A stretch of DNA of 64,000 bases from contig JBQCGD010000020.1 in assembly GCA_051955985.1 (NCBI GenBank), positions 1 through 64,000 of the forward strand. The letters are read 5' to 3'. A model generated the notes under the pieces. The model saw nothing but the letters and a program-made list of their open reading frames with translations, did no database searches and had not been told where the DNA came from. Within the stretch, counting starts at the first letter, position 1, and each line of letters begins with the position of its first letter. Below, piece after piece: positions 63,693-64,000 of this stretch. This DNA is from DATKPA01 sp051955985. GTDB taxonomy: Bacteria; Planctomycetota; Phycisphaerae; WQYP01. Made by a program: the position numbers and the translations under genes.

Positions 63693-64000
63693 GTGAAGTC
63701 GCCGGTGGTGATTGCGGGCTGTTCGGTGTTGACGCCGCTGGATGTTGACGGGCGGTCGACGTGGGAGGCGGTGTGCGCGGGGGAGCGGGTGGGGCAGCGC
63801 GTGGCGGTGGCGGAAGATTTGTTGCGCGGTGAACTGGAGTTGGATCGGTCGATTCGTCTGGCGCTGGGGGCGGTGGAGCGGCTGGGGGTGGATGTGCGGA
63901 AGGTGGAGTTGTTTTGCGGGACGAGCAAGGGGCCGGTGGGGACGTACCTCGCGGCGATGGAGCGGATGTCGCGAGGCGAACAGATGACGGAGATGCAGGC
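63693..64000 (+). CDS. Beta-ketoacyl synthase-like protein, N-terminal part (runs off the window)
   Basis: A partial frame of 102 codons from GTG 63693 to the window end. The N-terminus VVIAGCSVLTPLDVDGRSTW matches the start of 3-ketoacyl-ACP synthases (usual form VVITGxGxVTPLG), followed by WEAVCAGE, and ELFCGTSKGPVGT resembles the strand-loop before the active-site Cys. The catalytic region lies beyond the window. Relatedness to the upstream lpxC/fabZ pathway is not implied. The start is uncertain because no strong ribosome-binding site is seen. Confidence 0.65.
   Translation, partial: MKSPVVIAGCSVLTPLDVDGRSTWEAVCAGERVGQRVAVAEDLLRGELELDRSIRLALGAVERLGVDVRKVELFCGTSKGPVGTYLAAMERMSRGEQMTEMQ

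Overview
The window is GC-rich, gene-dense bacterial DNA that looks chromosomal and most likely comes from a planctomycete, possibly of the Phycisphaerae type. The evidence is a fused LpxC-FabZ lipid A enzyme, several secreted proteins that begin with an LEPR-XLL-type export segment (residues such as EPLEARQMLS), at least four PEP-CTERM proteins, ECF-type sigma factors typical of the phylum, and a Gram-negative envelope gene set. No tRNA, rRNA, CRISPR array, transposase or phage gene was recognised. The taxon is an inference from gene content.

Layout. 0.1-4.3 kb: a macro-domain protein (minus strand), then an envelope operon lpxC/fabZ - lpxA - Gfo/Idh oxidoreductase. 4.3-8.8 kb (minus): two paralogous zinc-ribbon membrane proteins and a secreted glycoside-hydrolase-like protein. 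9-14 kb: two tandem secreted calpain-family (C2) cysteine proteases. 14-18 kb (minus): an ABC exporter pair whose motif degeneracy predicts a heterodimer. 18-22 kb: a glycine-zipper protein and an LEPR-XLL beta-propeller/PKD-like secreted protein. 22-26 kb: an ECF sigma factor, two unknown proteins and a frameshifted hybrid histidine kinase. 26-32.5 kb: a GH43-like lipoprotein, a two-domain lectin-fold lyase-like protein and a PEP-CTERM repeat protein interrupted by an in-frame TAG. 33-40.3 kb (all minus): two FeoA-domain proteins, a small membrane protein, a TPR protein, a DUF1963-like protein, two PEP-CTERM proteins and a sigma/anti-sigma pair. 40-50 kb: a methyltransferase, an SDR, an aldo/keto reductase, a GT4 glycosyltransferase, aconitase, another PEP-CTERM protein, DoxX and a third zinc-ribbon membrane protein. 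50-56 kb: prmC, a MetE-like enzyme, smpB, then FAH hydrolase - double CDGSH - PL6 lyase - receiver-like protein. 56-64 kb: cysK, an unusual repeat-built locus, birA, a TIM-barrel isomerase-like protein, a BLUF photoreceptor, mutL, two paralogous membrane proteins and the start of a ketoacyl-synthase-like gene.

Functionally the window mixes housekeeping (lipid A, cysteine, biotin, aconitase, trans-translation, release-factor methylation, mismatch repair) with an outward-facing set: polysaccharide-active enzymes (GH43, PL6, a lyase-like lectin fold, a GH-A-like protein), secreted proteases and PEP-CTERM proteins. That suits a surface-attached degrader of complex polysaccharides.

The most striking non-genic signal is a vocabulary of short word-like repeats (for example CGGGATT, CACGGAG, CTTCGTG, TAATTGG, AATGACG, AAGAATC, TTAAGTGG). 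They fill many intergenic gaps, are often arranged as inverted pairs able to form long hairpins, and sometimes run into the 3' ends of genes. One such element, with the same non-simple flank as an intergenic copy at 22.2 kb, lies in frame inside the linker of mutL. It resembles the Rickettsia palindromic elements that sit inside proteins. A second unusual locus at 57.3-58.0 kb has a promoter, a GTTC-N7-GTTC direct-repeat operator and a strong ribosome-binding site in front of an open frame built almost wholly from repeats.
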